This document shows, piece after piece, positions 23,439-37,495 of a stretch of DNA of 64,000 nucleotides. Under the pieces are notes generated by a model. It was not told the DNA's origin and searched no databases. It saw nothing but the letters and a program-made list of their open reading frames with translations. The DNA lies in assembly GCA_032768795.1 (NCBI GenBank), contig CP136490.1:5456001-5520000 (forward strand). The letters run 5' to 3'. Source of the DNA: Tremella fuciformis (taxonomy: Eukaryota > Basidiomycota > Tremellomycetes > Tremellales > Tremellaceae). Position numbers and translations under genes: made by a program. Every line of letters starts with the position of its first letter. Within the stretch, counting starts at the first letter, position 1.

Positions 23439-25465
23439 CTAGTCGAAGGTGATCTTGGTGGCAGCCGGCGCATTCGCGGTGTCCTTGTAGAAGGCGCCGT
23501 AAGATCCGTGCTCTGCCGCGTCAGCTGCGTCTCTCGAGCTATTTGGCAAACTCGCCTTTTTTCTTGATTGTCGACGGGAATCTGTCCATCTCTTTGGGGA
23601 TATCGGCACCGACATCCCGAAGCACGCGCATGAACTCGCCCGCCAATGACTTCTCGTGCGCCTCGCCAGTGAAGAAGGTCACAGCCTTGCCAGACTTGCC
23701 AGCTCGACCGGTTCGCCCACATCGGTGCACAAAGTCCTCTGCGAATTGAGCCGCGAGGCCACTGGAGCGGCAGTGTCACTTACCCGTCGTCAGAGGAAAT
23801 GTGACGTTCAGCACTAGGCCAACATCAGGGATATCCAAGCCTCGAGCGGCAACGTCCGTAGCTACTAGAACCTCCACTTTGCCTTCCTTGAATTGGTCAA
23901 GCGCTTTAAACCGAGCATCCTGACTCATGTCGCCGTGCAGAGCGCCAACGTTGAATTTGTTGTATCGCAGAGTGCTTTCAAGCCTCTGTGCCTCTTTCTT
24001 GTACAGAGCGAAAACAAGAATACGGGTGGGCGACTTCGGCGACGAGGGGTGGGCCTTCAGGTGAGCTCGAAGGTGGTAAAGCATGCGGCCCCTGTGCGAT
24101 CAGTACGCGAATAGTCTACAAGCTGGAATCCTCACTCTTTCTGGTGAGGGTGATCCAAAACCTCCACGATTTGCTCTATCCGTTTGTTCGCAGAGAGCTC
24201 GTCGCTGCCAACTGTGATGCGAAGAGGGTCCTTGAGGAAGGTGCTCGCAAGACGACGGACCGATTCGGGCCATGTAGCGGAGACTGCCGGTAAGCACAGG
24301 CTGAGCACAAAGCTGATTCTTAACCCACACATGACGGTTTGTCGCTTTGCGTTTTCAGGGCAGTGCGCGATGATGCGACGGATGTCATTTTCGAAGCCTT
24401 GATCGAGCATGCGATCGGCCTCATCCAACACCAGGTAGGACACGCTGGGGAGTTAGAACCAGATGATGAAAAGGTTGAGACTTACCTGGAGAAGTCGAGG
24501 TCACCGGAGTCTGCCAGGTCGAGGACTCGACCAGGGGTACCGACTACAATTCTGGTGCTCTTCTTGCCGAGTTCACTTATCTGCTCGGCCTTGCCCACGC
24601 CTCCGAACAAACAGACACTCCCCACGCCTGCTTTCTCACCTAACGCCACCAAGGTCGAGTGCGACTGTTGCGCTAGCTCTCGGGTAGGGGCGAGCACCAA
24701 CATCCTGATTTTCCCCTTGCCCTTCTTCCCGACCTCCGGCAGGTCGCAAAGCTTGTGCATGCCTGGCACGCCGAAAGCCAAGGTCTTTCCTGAACCCGTT
24801 TCAGCGATACCCACCACATCTCGTCCAGCGAGCAGCGGTGGCCATGAACAGGCTTGAATAGGGGTCGGCTTTGTGAATTGGGACAAGAAGGGCGCGATCG
24901 AGGGGTTCACGGGGACCGAGGCAATTGACAAGTAAGGTGGGTAGAGTTGCGGCTCTAGTGTAATATTGTGCTCCGCGAGGAAGGCGGTATGCTCGGCACC
25001 GAACACACCTGGTTTAGGGACGTCTGCGGTTTGGGAGGAAGGCCCGGGGGTGGACGAAGCGCTGGCAGATGCAGCCTCTGCGCGGGCCAGCTTTTTGAGC
25101 TGTTTCTTCGATAGCGCTGGAGCCGCCTCGGGAAGAACAGCTTCGGCAGGAGTGGCGATGATGGTCTCGGCCGGTGTAGGAGTCTCCTCGATGGGCTTGC
25201 TCCTCTTCTTCTTCTTCTTCCTCTCGGATGATTCCGTGTGGGCCTCAGACTTTGATGCTGAAGCAGCGACAGCGTCCTCGAGCTTCCTCTTCTTCTCCTT
25301 CTTGGCACTCGGACCAGCTTGGACGCTGGCGGGATCGACGTCAGAAGGTCCTGCAGCAGATGCTGTAGCGGCAGCAGCCTTCCTTGCCCGCCTTTCCTCC
25401 TTCCTCCTCCGCCTCTCTTCCTTCTCCTCCGGGGTTCTGGTTTTCTTATCGAGGTCCGCAGACAT
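23439..25465 (-). CDS. DBP3: ATP-dependent RNA helicase Dbp3 (DEAD box, ribosome biogenesis)
   Basis: Dbp3 is a nucleolar DEAD-box helicase in 60S pre-rRNA processing. The N-terminal 130 residues are Lys/Arg/Glu-rich (nucleolar type, with an [10 protein letters not shown] run). The core shows [17 protein letters not shown] (Q motif), AETGSGKT (motif I), [32 protein letters not shown] (DEAD), SATWPE, then [24 protein letters not shown] and [11 protein letters not shown]. The end, [12 protein letters not shown]...ATKITFD, is the Dbp3-specific C-terminus. The last intron (23513-23555) has a GC donor (AAG|GCGAGT), the only way to keep the frame into that tail. SAT-WPE is also restored by an intron. 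Expected length for the family. Confidence 0.95.
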
Positions 25466-26494
25466 ATCGCAGAAGGGTTGACTAGGTAGATCGTGCAGGA
25501 AAGTGCGCGATAGGGCGTAGCTCGTTATTTCAATTCTTTTTTAGCTCTGAATTTCTAATCAGGTATTCAAGTTATTGGTTCTCAGGCAATTTGGAAAACC
25601 TAATGCAATTCCTTGTTCTTTGGTTCCGTTAGACATGGGGGGGTGGGACACCCCCCCAAGACCCCCCCTTGCGCCTAGCGGCGCAGCCATCGCAGCCCTT
25701 ACGGGTCAAGCATCCGGCAAAGCCGGATGTACTGTAGAACATTGATTAGTTGCAAGCTAAAGCACTTCATCAAGAGATGCGCAAGTGCTTGTTGGGCATG
25801 CTAGGCTGATCAGATGATCATAGGCATGCCAAGCTGGTCACAGGGGCTATGTCACAGCTGCCACCTGGCAAGCCTATTGCAGTCTTGTCAGACTTGCGCT
25901 ATTGTAACCATTTTGGTGCAATGATAGGGCAGGGTATGGCAGTAGCTATGTAGGCGATTGGTTCTGCTACAGAGATCATTCCATGCATCAGCCTCATGCA
26001 TAGATCTTTATTCTCTGATGAAAGGCAATTTGGCAAGGACACAATGCATATTAGGATTGTGCTGATGAAATCAGAATGGCCGGAATTTTCTTATTTAATT
26101 CCCCCATTTACCGTTTTCGTTCCAGGGACACCCGCAGAAATTCGCCCCGTAAGAGCTACGCTGACTACATGCGAAAAGCAACGATGCTCTCAACTTTTTG
26201 GCCCCTGCTGTCGGTGATCGCCGCCTGAGCAGCGGTGGTGCCTGACTATAGAGAGTGGCGGTCCGGTCATCTATCGATCTCGAGCACCTTTTACCCTCCA
26301 CCGACGCGTTTTTTTCCTTGGGAACTGTAATAGATTTCTCAGGAAAAGAGTGCCAGCCCAATTGGCCATTGGACATTGGAGGGGTGGATGACGGCAACAT
26401 ACGATACCAGCACCAGTCCAATCACCCAGTGCTCCAACTCGACACCTATCGTCCAGTCTTTCTCATCTTTGCTCTTTGACGACCAAGACACATC
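25466..26494. other. 1-kb gene-free region between DBP3 and RAD16
   Basis: Both genes start here and diverge, so the edges hold promoters. The centre (about 25530-26100) is visibly richer in A and T than its surroundings and has no supported frame. It carries the hairpin cluster listed separately. Confidence 0.5.
25530..26100. repeat. Candidate relic repeat: AT-richer island with three GC hairpins
   Basis: Three perfect inverted repeats follow each other. They are seven G plus T against A plus seven C (25637-25657), GCGCC-TAGC-GGCGC (25671-25684) and CATCCGGC-AAA-GCCGGATG (25711-25729). The flanks are AT-rich and contain GGCAATTTGG twice (about 25590 and 26026). There are no coding frames and no clear terminal inverted repeats. 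This looks like a decayed, non-autonomous element or an insert of foreign origin, but nothing identifies a family. Confidence 0.3.
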
Positions 26495-29400
26495 ATGCCA
26501 CCGAAACGAAGATCAGCACGGCACTCGCTCCCTACTCCCGCCGACTCGAAAGCAGGCGACTCTGTCTCAACGTCATCGGCCAACTCCACGCCTCTAACGG
26601 CTTCTACCTTCAAAATGTCAAGCATGGAAAATGGGCTGCACACGCCTGCCTCGCTCACGGACACCGAGGACGTTCAGATGGAAGACGTCGAGGAAGAGAC
26701 CAACGAAGAACAGGAGTTACCCAAGATGACACGAGGGAGGAAAAGGAAAGGTTCATCACTCCAGCATCGTACACATACACCGACATGCTGACATGACAGT
26801 CATGTCTGAAGTCGACTCCCCCTTCGAAGCGTCTGTTGCCGTCCAGAGCTCAGACGACAAAACATACGTCCTCGAGTCGGTTACTGTACCCGCTCGTCGG
26901 TCCAAGCTGGGGCAAGTCAAGACGGAAAGCAAGGACAACTTGACGCTCGGCTCTCCTGCCAGCAAGCGAGTCGGGAGAAGCAGCGGCGGCGTCATCAAGA
27001 GCGATCCCGCAGAAGAGGTCAGCTAGCTCGCGTTGTCGCGGTCAAGTCACTGATCTTCCAGTCCGACGTAGACGAGCTGGACCTGCTACAATCGTCTGGT
27101 CAATCGGTCGCCTCTCGTGACAAAGTGAAAGTCAAAGCGGAACCTCCGTTCAATATCGGCAAATACAGCCGGGTGTCGAAAGCAAGTCCCTCATCGCTGG
27201 CTTTGGAGGAAAAACCCGCTCCTGCCAGAGGTCGAGGGAAAGGCAAAGGCACATTGTCTGTCAAGACCGAAGACGAATCTTCGGTCAAAGAGTACGCTTT
27301 GGACACCGATGAGGAAGAAGAGCAGTACCACAAAGCCATTGAAGCATCGATGGACATGACTCCCGAAACCAGCACCGCTTCCTCAAGCCGGGCGTCTAGC
27401 CTGTCGGCTTCCAAAGCGCGGGGAAAGGCCAAGGGAAAGTCCAATATTCCGCTGCAAAGGCTCAAGCGGGCTGTGACGAATAGTGCAAAGAGTGAGAGCC
27501 TCTCGAGAGGGCTCGTGTCGAGCTCAATAACAGAACGACAACAATTGGATTCAGCTTCCATCGACCCTTCACGTACCGCCAGCCCATCGTCCGATGACGC
27601 GTCGTCTTTCGCCTTGTCCGACAGCGAAGATCAGGCAACAGACGCAGCGACGACATCAGCCTTGTCGGATGATTCAGCTGCGGAAGATGCGTATGAGGAT
27701 GCCCCGTTGCGGAAGTCTAAGAAAAAACCCCTCAAGCGAACCACAAGCAAGGTGCAAACAAAGAAAACTCAATCCGCCAACAAGCAGTCCGGGTCCGCAC
27801 TGGAAGACAGTGACGAGGCGCAAGACCTGTCCGATGATGAGCAGCCCGACTGGATGGATCAAGGTGGTTATGATGACCGGGAGGACGAAGCCGAGTGGAA
27901 GCAGAGAATGCGTGATCTGAACGCGATACGGGAGGAGGAGGCGGAACTGAAGCGGAAAGTAGGGAGGAAGCTCACGAACGGAGAGCGCAACTACATCAGG
28001 CTGTGCAGGGTGAATGACAGACAGGCATTCTCCAAGCGCAGCTTAGCTGATGTATAGCACCACGAGGAGCTTGTCAATGTCTGGGGCGACCTGCAAGCGA
28101 ACATCGTCCCTGTCAAGCCTGTCACTATGGAGGCCCATCCCTCTTTAAAGCTCACCCTACTGCCTTTTCAGAAAGAGTCTCTCTACTGGATGAAGAAACA
28201 GGAAGAGGGGCCTTGGAAGGGAGGCATGCTGGCAGACGAAATGGGTATGGGCAAGACGTAAGCCAAGCCCACTTTCTTCCCTTGGGGTCGGCCAACGCTT
28301 TAGGATCCAGACAATAGCACTGCTTCTGTCTGAGCCCCGCAGGAAGCCTAGCTTGGTCGTTGCGCCCGTCGTTGCGTTGATGCAATGGAAACACGAAATC
28401 GAAACCCATGCAGAGGGGTTCACGGTGTGCTTGTGGCACGGTTCAGGGAGGATGAAGGCAAACGAGCTGAAGAAGTATGATGTGGTAGGTCAAAGCGGTA
28501 CCCAAGGGGCCGTAGCTGAAAATCAGGTGCTTGTCTCATATGGCACATTGGAGGCTTCCTTCCGCCGGCAACAACGCGGCTTCAAGAAAAACAATATCCT
28601 CATCAAGGAGAAAAGTCCGATGCACGAGTTTCAGTGGTACAGGTCAGTAACGAATCTGCTTCTCACGATGATACTGACGGGCAGGGTCATTCTTGACGAA
28701 GCCCACAACATCAAGGAGAGATCGACCAACGCGGCCAAAGCCGCCTTCGCACTTGATGCCAAGTATCGCTGGTGTCTTTCGGGGACGCCTTTGCAGAATC
28801 GTGTTGGTGAACTGTACTCCTTGGTCCGCTTCCTTGGCGCACAGCCTTTCAGGTATGCGATCGACTTACCATCGGCCCGTAGGCTAACGTCAAGCTCCTA
28901 CTTCTGCAAGAGATGTGATTGCAAAAGCTTGCATTGGCAATTCTCAGATCGCAGACACTGTGACCAGTGCCACCACAAGCCAATGGACCATGTATGCTTC
29001 TGGAATACTGAGGTAAGACCAGTTTCGCTCAAACTTCCTCTGCCCTGACGTTCAGATTCTTACCCCGATCGCGCGGTACGGCATCGAAGCGGGCAACCCT
29101 GGTCATACGGCCTTCAAGAAGCTCAAAATCCTTCTTGACCGCATGATGCTGCGCCGAACCAAGCTTGAGCGTGCGGATGACCTCGGCTTGCCCCCTCGCA
29201 CGATCGTGGTCCGACGGGACTTTTTCAGTCCTGCTGAGAAGGAGCTGTACTCTTCGCTATTTTCGAACGCGCGGAGGCAGTTCTCAACGTACATCGATGC
29301 CGGTACCGTGCTCAACAGTCAGTCCTCCCTCGTGTTCATGTATCACCGGTCCGCTGATGTTGCTAGATTACTCCAATATCTTCTCCCTTATCACGAGAAG

Positions 29401-30595
29401 TGCGACTCATCTGCGAGAAATTAATCATGCTGACGTGCAGTGCGTCAAATGGCCTGTCACCCTGACCTTGTTCTGCGATCGAAGACCAGCAAGGTGAACG
29501 ATGTCTCCGAAGGCACTGTGTGCCGCATCTGCAATGATGCAGTAAGCTCAGACAAGAGGTTGTTCTCTTTTGCTAATGAGTCAGGCGGAAGACGCTATCA
29601 TGTCGTCCTGTAAGCACGTATTCGACCGCGAGTGCATTAGGCAGTACCTCGAAGTGCAGCAGCTCCGTGGTCATAGGGTAAGGTGAAACGCTTCTTGAGA
29701 CATCATCATTGACTGCAGCCCGAATGCCCCGTGTGCCACATAGAAATCTCCATCGACCTCGAAGCCGAAGCTCTCGACCTGACGGAAGACAACAAGAAAG
29801 CGCGACAGGGTATCTTGAGTCGCCTGAATCTTGACGTAAGTGGACTCGAGATTCAAGTCATCCGCTAAAATTCCTAGAACTGGCGTTCATCGTCAAAGCT
29901 GGAAGCTTTGGTCGAGGAGCTCGAAAAGCTGAGAAACCAAGATTGCACTATCAAGTCTCTGGTTTTGTGAGCTGCAGCCCCTTTAGACCTTGCATTGCTC
30001 ATGTTTCAGCTCGCAATTCGTGTCGTTCTTGGACCTGATAGCCTTCCGGTTGCAGAGGGCTGGCTTCAATGTGAGTCCTGGCCGTTCATAAATATCACGA
30101 TCACCAGCTTATCGCAGATCTGCCGATTAGAAGGAGGGATGACTCCTCAACAGCGAGACGCCACGATTCAGCACTTCATGAAGAACACTCACGTCACGGT
30201 ATTCCTTATCTCGCTTAAAGCCGGCGGTGTGGCCTTGGTAAGCCAGAATTTTATTGGGGAGTTGACCCGAGATCTGATGCGTAGAACCTGACAGAGGCGT
30301 CCATGGTGTTCATGATGGACTCGTGGTGGAATCCATCTGTGGAATATCAAGCGATGGACCGGATTCATCGACTCGGTCAACGTCGACCTGTCAAAGTAGT
30401 CAAGCTAGTAGTGGAGGACTCGATCGAGCATCAAATCGTCGAACTTCAGCACAAGAAGCTAGCGATGACCGAGGCTGCCCTGAGCACCGACCCAGATGCT
30501 GCGCTTGGCAAGCTGACGGTGGAAGACGTGAGTCGTTGTCTCTGGGATATTTACGTGCGACTGATCTGCAGCTCGGTTTCCTCTTCAAAATGTAG
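26495..30595 (+). CDS. RAD16: Rad16-like SNF2/RING DNA-repair ATPase
   Basis: Rad16, with Rad7, drives global-genome nucleotide excision repair; it is a nuclear SWI2/SNF2 ATPase with an E3-ligase RING. A long acidic, Ser/Lys-rich N-terminus (exons to about 28020) ends in [15 protein letters not shown] sequence and [16 protein letters not shown]. Then come [13 protein letters not shown] (motif I), [27 protein letters not shown] (DEAH), [16 protein letters not shown], a Cys-rich CKRC...CDQC insert, and MMLRRTKLE. The RING reads [20 protein letters not shown]...CPVC. The helicase C part has [52 protein letters not shown]. It ends TVEDLGFLFKM, the Rad16 terminus. Around 13 introns are placed. Confidence 0.95.
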
Positions 30596-31381
30596 CCTTA
30601 CACAACGCTGCTCGGAACAACTCATGTACTTTCTGCCTTCACGTTCTAACGAATGGAGAGCCCTCGTCTCCAGGGCTGCACGTCTTTCTATGATACGTTT
30701 CAAATGATCACCCTATGCATCCGTGTGCGATGCAATGCATGGACATGACCCGCTGGACGGTGTCGGACGCCACCATTTGAAAACGGGTCCATGGTACAAT
30801 ACGGCATCGAGGATCGAAATCTGAAACGCGTCCAGGGGTAAAAACGTCGACAGGGTTAGCGCGCAGCCGACAGACCTCGACATGGGACAGAAACCCATCA
30901 GATCACATTATCATCTTGGGCCTATTGTCCTCTACTGTGCCTCGTTGCGACCCGCTGCCCGATCGGAAGCATCGTCGACCAGGCCCTCAGAAACACAGAC
31001 GAGAGCAGAGCAGGAAAGGGAAGAAAGAACAGAGCTGCACGATCCTCCGGTGCTTCTTCTCTCCATTCCTTGTTCCATTCGAGGCGCCCACTCGCTGTCT
31101 TCTTGTCATCTCTTCTGTCCATTCTCAGAGCCCCATAACCTGTGAGTAAAACACCTTGAGCTCTCGACCGCAGCGTCACAAGCAGATCGCGCTGATCTCA
31201 AGCTACAACCTTGCCGCTCATCCTTCCGCAGCTTGCTCATTGCCGATCGTCATCGTCGCCTCGGCCACCCGCCCCTGCACTCCTTTCCGGCCCTTCCCTC
31301 CTGCTGAACATTGCTCCACCATAGCACTCGCGGCACTCGGACTTGCATTTGAGCGCTTCGACTCCTGCTCCGCTGTTTGCC
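30596..31381. other. Intergenic region upstream of the MAP kinase
   Basis: About 790 bp. The right half is C/T-rich, as in fungal 5' leaders and promoters. Open frames here have no family content. Confidence 0.45.
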
Positions 31382-33284
<1,903 letters not shown>

Positions 33285-33433
33285 AGATTGATATGTATTG
33301 CGACCACAAGTATTGTATGACTAGCGTCATGTTCCCAGCATTTTCGGTATACCCGTTTGGAGGTCAGATTGACGACATGCATCGGGATTGGATATGCTAT
33401 AGATGGCCATTCTCCTGACGAGGAGTGGTTTCC

Positions 33434-34483
33434 TCACCCCACCGCCTCTGCCCAGTCGGTGAGCTCGCGCATGATAGACAGAGCGCCAGATTTGTACATG
33501 CCGCCAAACATCAACGTGTGCTACAGGGTCAATCAGTGGAGGTGGGAGAGGGAGAAGGGAGAAATTTACATTCAGGTGGTGATAGAGCTCGTATAAGCGC
33601 TGCCGCTGATCGTAATACGGCTGAGACCTTGGGTGCACCTGGTGGTACTCGTCGTAAAATGTTGGGGAGAATCCTGATGGTTAGCGCCGCATACGGTCAT
33701 CATAGCGATTGGGAGCGTACCTCCGAACATGTGAGTGATCCCTAGATCGGCCTCGTTATGCCCATAATAGCTGCTGCAGTCGTATATCACGGCTCTGCCG
33801 GTCGTTCTGTCGTACCCCACGTTCCCCGACCAGAGGTCGCCGTGTAGTATGACTGGCTGCGGGGGCGGGTCGATCTGCTCGAGCAAAAGGGGCACAGCTC
33901 TGCCTCACTGTAAGCTCGACACTCGCGACGGACCTATTTCAAAGGAGGGGGCTGACTTGTGTTTGAGCCTCTCAAATGCTTGATCGATCTGAGGATCTCT
34001 TATCCGCCTCACTAGGTCCCCGAGCCTTCGTTCTCGGAAGAAAACCTCCCAGCTCTCTTCCCAGGTATTGTCCTGCTCCGTCACTCCGCAATGCGTCGGT
34101 ACACCAAACCCGTACTTTCCCTCGTAGCCCTCTGCGCCTTCCGGACGGGGGACGTGCATTTGCGCGAGCTTGCGTCCAAGTTCAGCTTGCGTGTTGGCGC
34201 TGCGAGCCGAGCCGAGGTCGAAGTACTCGGATACCATCGCCGCCTCATTCCCGTTGGAGCTTGTCTGGAACCCAAGCAGTTGGGGGACGAGCGAAGGACC
34301 GGTGAACGCCATCTGGCGCAGGCCCTCGGATTCGCCTTTCATCTGGGCGACGTTCTTGCCTACCTTGGCGAAGAACTGTTTGTTCGAGGAAGAGGAGGAG
34401 ACGATGCTGCCATGTTGAGTGAGGGTGCTTGGGTCGATGCCTGCCTCGTTGAAGATTCGCGCGATGAGGGGGTGCAGGCGCAT
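33434..34483 (-). CDS. Fructosamine-3-kinase-like protein
   Basis: The FN3K family phosphorylates ketosamines or ribulosamines on glycated proteins, so they can deglycate. Visible motifs are FAKVGKN (nucleotide-binding Lys), GESEGLRQM, MVSEYFDLGS, LGRKLAQMH, YGFGVPTHCG, TWEESWEVFFRERRL, then VILHGDLWSGNVGYD (catalytic loop, HGDLWxGN), IYDCSSYYGHNEADLG, MFGGFSPTFYDEY and QRLYELYHHLNH. Four exons are joined; introns lie near 33892-33950, 33674-33720 and 33520-33570. The start is set at 34483 (MRLHPLIARIF), and the frame stays open 35 codons further upstream, so a longer N-terminus is possible. Length (about 290 residues) fits the family. Confidence 0.88.
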
Positions 34484-34769
34484 GCTATTACATTGACGAC
34501 AGTCAGTTGATGAAAGCAGACTTGCTTCGTCTCGTTGCAGAGGGACGACGAATGACATCAGATGCGACGATCTTTCAGGGCAGGTCACACGTGGTCTTAC
34601 CCTGAAGTCCGATAAGGCCGGCGAGCGGTTGGCTGTGAGTTTGCTATCGTACCGGCTAGTCGGTCATCCGATCAAATCGGCCTCCTCTCTCCTCGCTCTG
34701 CACCACCACCACCACCATTCACTCCATGGATCTCTCTTTCTCTTTCCACTCTTTCTCTCTCTGCAGCAC

Positions 34770-36492
34770 ATGCTCACACTGCGCGCACTCCGATCCACAC
34801 GGCTCACCCCTACACCATATATAACACCCAACACCCGCCTCGCTCCTCCACTCACGACCGCTCGCCACTATCTCACGACCACGACAACCACGACCCCGTC
34901 TCACTCCCGCACCATGGCCACCACTATCACCACCACGGTCACCGAGCAGATGTCGCTCCCTCTCCTCGGAGGGGGCAAGACCCACTTCACCTACTCGCCT
35001 ATCCCTCTTTCGGAAAAGGCCAACCCGGCCATGTTCAAGGACATGGGCAGGCAGGTGCACGGGTACAACCCCGACACGGTCACGCCGGAGCAGACCCAGG
35101 AGATTATCGAGATGCTCTACCGGGTCAGTGCTCTCCATTGTCCGAGGCGTCGCTGACTGGCAGTACTCGGTCCTCCTCTTCAAAGGCGTCAAGCTGAGCC
35201 CCAAGCAGCAATACGAGATGACGCATGTGAGCTTTCCCGTCCCACCGCCCGGCCTGCCGGCCTAGGCTGACGCAGCAGGCTTTCGACCCCGCGTCCGCCA
35301 ACTATGGCCACGGCAACAACAAGACCGGCGCCCAGAAAGCGTCCATCCTCCACCCGGACCTCAAGACCATCCCGCACCAGCCGCAGGTGCAGCTCATCGG
35401 GAACGGCAAGGTCCCCGGAGAATACGAGGGTCTGCACAGCGTGAGCTTCTTCACCAATGGCTCAGACTATCGCTTACCCGATAGCCCCAGCTGAAGCACC
35501 CCCACCACAAGACTTTCCACAAGAGCCCCGTCCCACAAGAGGAAGAGGACGCCGGCGTGACACGCTTCTACCGCTGGCACATCGATGCTGCCCTCTATGC
35601 ACTTTCGCCTCCCAAGGTCACTACGCTGTACGCTGTTTCGGTGCCCCAGGGACCCGCACAGACCTGCCGATACGACGACGGAACTGGCGATGAGATCAAA
35701 GTGCCCCTCGGCGGCACAGTATGTGAGGCTCACCCGTTTCGTTCTCGTTTCTTTGCTGATATCGTAGTCGTTAGCGGCAAGAACATGTTTGACATTCTCT
35801 CGCCCGAGCTGAAGTCGCTGGCCGTCAGGACCAAGGTCCGCTACGTAGGTAGCTGTTCTCGGACAAATGATCCAGAGCTGATTATCAGGCTCCCCATCCA
35901 TACGTCTGGATGTCCAAAGCCCACGCGCTGCCAACCGGGCTCGGCATCGAGAATGAGGGACTGGAGCTTCCAATGGACGAGCTGCCCGAGTGGGAAGAGT
36001 CGAAGGTCAAGACCTACCCTGTGGTATGTGTTTCTCAGTAATTCGCACCAGCGGACTGACTTGCAGTGCTGGAAGAACCCCGTGACCGGCAACCTGCACG
36101 TCCAGGTGCACCCATGTGGCGCCCAGGCTCTCCACATCGACCCTCTTCCCGCTGGCGCCAACAAAGAAGGCGCCCTCTACCCCGATGGCGGCGAAGTGAA
36201 CGACCTCGCAAAGACCCGTGAAATCCTCTACAGCATCCAGCGTCCTGGAATCGCACCAGAGGTGAGCGCCTCCCCGCCTTGACCGCAAGCTTCGGTCGGG
36301 CTGATCAAGCAGTTGACGTATGCGCAAGATTGGGAAGAGGGCGACTTGGTGTTGTTCCACAACCGGGGTGTGTTGCACTCTGTCGTCGGCGCCTTCACCG
36401 AGGACCAGCTGCGCATGTTCCACCAATGCAACTTGGCAGCCTCGGACGACCCCACAGGCCCGACCCCGGAAGACGTAAAGGCGTATGCGTAG
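34770..36492 (+). CDS. XAN1: Alpha-ketoglutarate-dependent xanthine dioxygenase (XanA/Xan1-like)
   Basis: This Fe(II)/2-oxoglutarate enzyme oxidises xanthine to uric acid and is the fungal alternative to xanthine dehydrogenase. Motifs: VLLFKGVKLSPKQQYEMTHAF, ANYGHGNNKTGAQ, RFYRWHIDAALY (the HxD iron ligands), VTTLYAVSVPQGP, YDDGTGDEIKVPLGGT, FVSGKNMFDILSPE, YAPHPYVWMSKA and LHVQVHPCGAQALHIDPLP. Then come LVLFHNRGVLHSV (second His ligand) and the diagnostic RMFHQCNLAASDDPTGPTPED. Two starts are possible: 34914 (MATTITTT, Kozak-like ACCATGG) and 34770. The latter adds 48 residues rich in Arg, Leu and Thr with no acidic residue, resembling a mitochondrial presequence. About six short introns. 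Confidence 0.92.
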
Positions 36493-36737
36493 GGGTCAAG
36501 GGGCAGATATATCATAGATCTTGTTGTATTGTAAGAAATCGGTATGCAACGCGGCTATTTAGACCCTATGATTGATGCGCGTCATCAATCGCGTTAGGTG
36601 GGCTTTATGTCAAAGAGTGAACCGTGCGCACTCTTCGAACTGGTCGTGCATCGTGGTCAAACCCGGCCCGCAACACACTTGTGAAGACGTGCCAATGGCG
36701 AGCCCGGATTCTCGGACAAGTCGTTCACAGATCTGCA

Positions 36738-37495
36738 TCACCTACGATCATGAGAACGCCGTTCTCTCCACCGTTTGAGCAAGGAACCGTCCATCCTTGA
36801 AGACTGAGGGCTCCTAGTCCTCGTCGATGCGGACGCAGACGACGATGCGACAGACGACTGTGGTGTCCAGGGGTCGTAATTTTCGTCGCCGTCCCCATCA
36901 TCACTGTACGGCGAGGTCAATGGCACACTTGGGCGGCGCCACGCGGTTTCCCGCATGCGCGTAGTTTTTCGCCTCAACAGCTCCGCCGCCTCGATCGCCG
37001 ACAGTGGGCCCATGTACCGCTGGGGGTCCGCGGCCATGCATGCTTGCGCCGCGGACTCGCTCCCATAGTTGCGCACGCGCGGGGCGCCGCGGGTCGCCGG
37101 CTCAATGAGGAACGACCGTATTTCCTGGTCTTCTGGTGCGACATTGGCCGTAGCCTGCGCGTTAGTGCCGTTTGCGCAGAGACAGCCAGACTTACACTGA
37201 AGAGCGACAAGTTGGCAGCAGGGTCGTCATCTGGGAGAGGGCGTTGGCGCTCCAGTTTGAGGCGCAGAGACTGCAAGCACACGTCGTGCGCAAAGACCCA
37301 TTCGTATTTGCCCGTTTTCGAGATCAGCTCATGGCAGTCGTCTTGGCTATCGAACCGCCTCATGCACCATCGGCACTCGGTCAAGGTCCACATGTTGGTG
37401 TAGTCGACGGCGACGCCAATCTGTCGGGATCTATTTCGAATCGTGGACGGGCTCTCCCAGGTGTCGTCGCTCCGTGCTGACTTCGTCCGCAGCAT
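36738..37495 (-). CDS. Unknown protein with Cys/His cluster
   Basis: Two exons are joined by an intron with a GTAAGT donor and CTAAC branch (about 37145-37195), giving roughly 237 residues. The N-terminal half has CRWCMRRF, DDCHEL and WVFAHDVC, a C-x2-C, C-H, H-x2-C set that could bind one or two metal ions. The C-terminal half is basic and Ser-rich (LLKRWRERRSHDRR) with an acidic DDGDGDENYD stretch, and looks disordered. I recognise no family. The N-terminus resembles in spacing, not clearly in sequence, the one at 5228-5419. Confidence 0.55.

Noticed and set aside
34701..34722. Poly-His run from a CAC repeat before the xanthine dioxygenase start
   Set aside because: It lies upstream of both plausible start codons and is a C/A-rich leader tract rather than coding.
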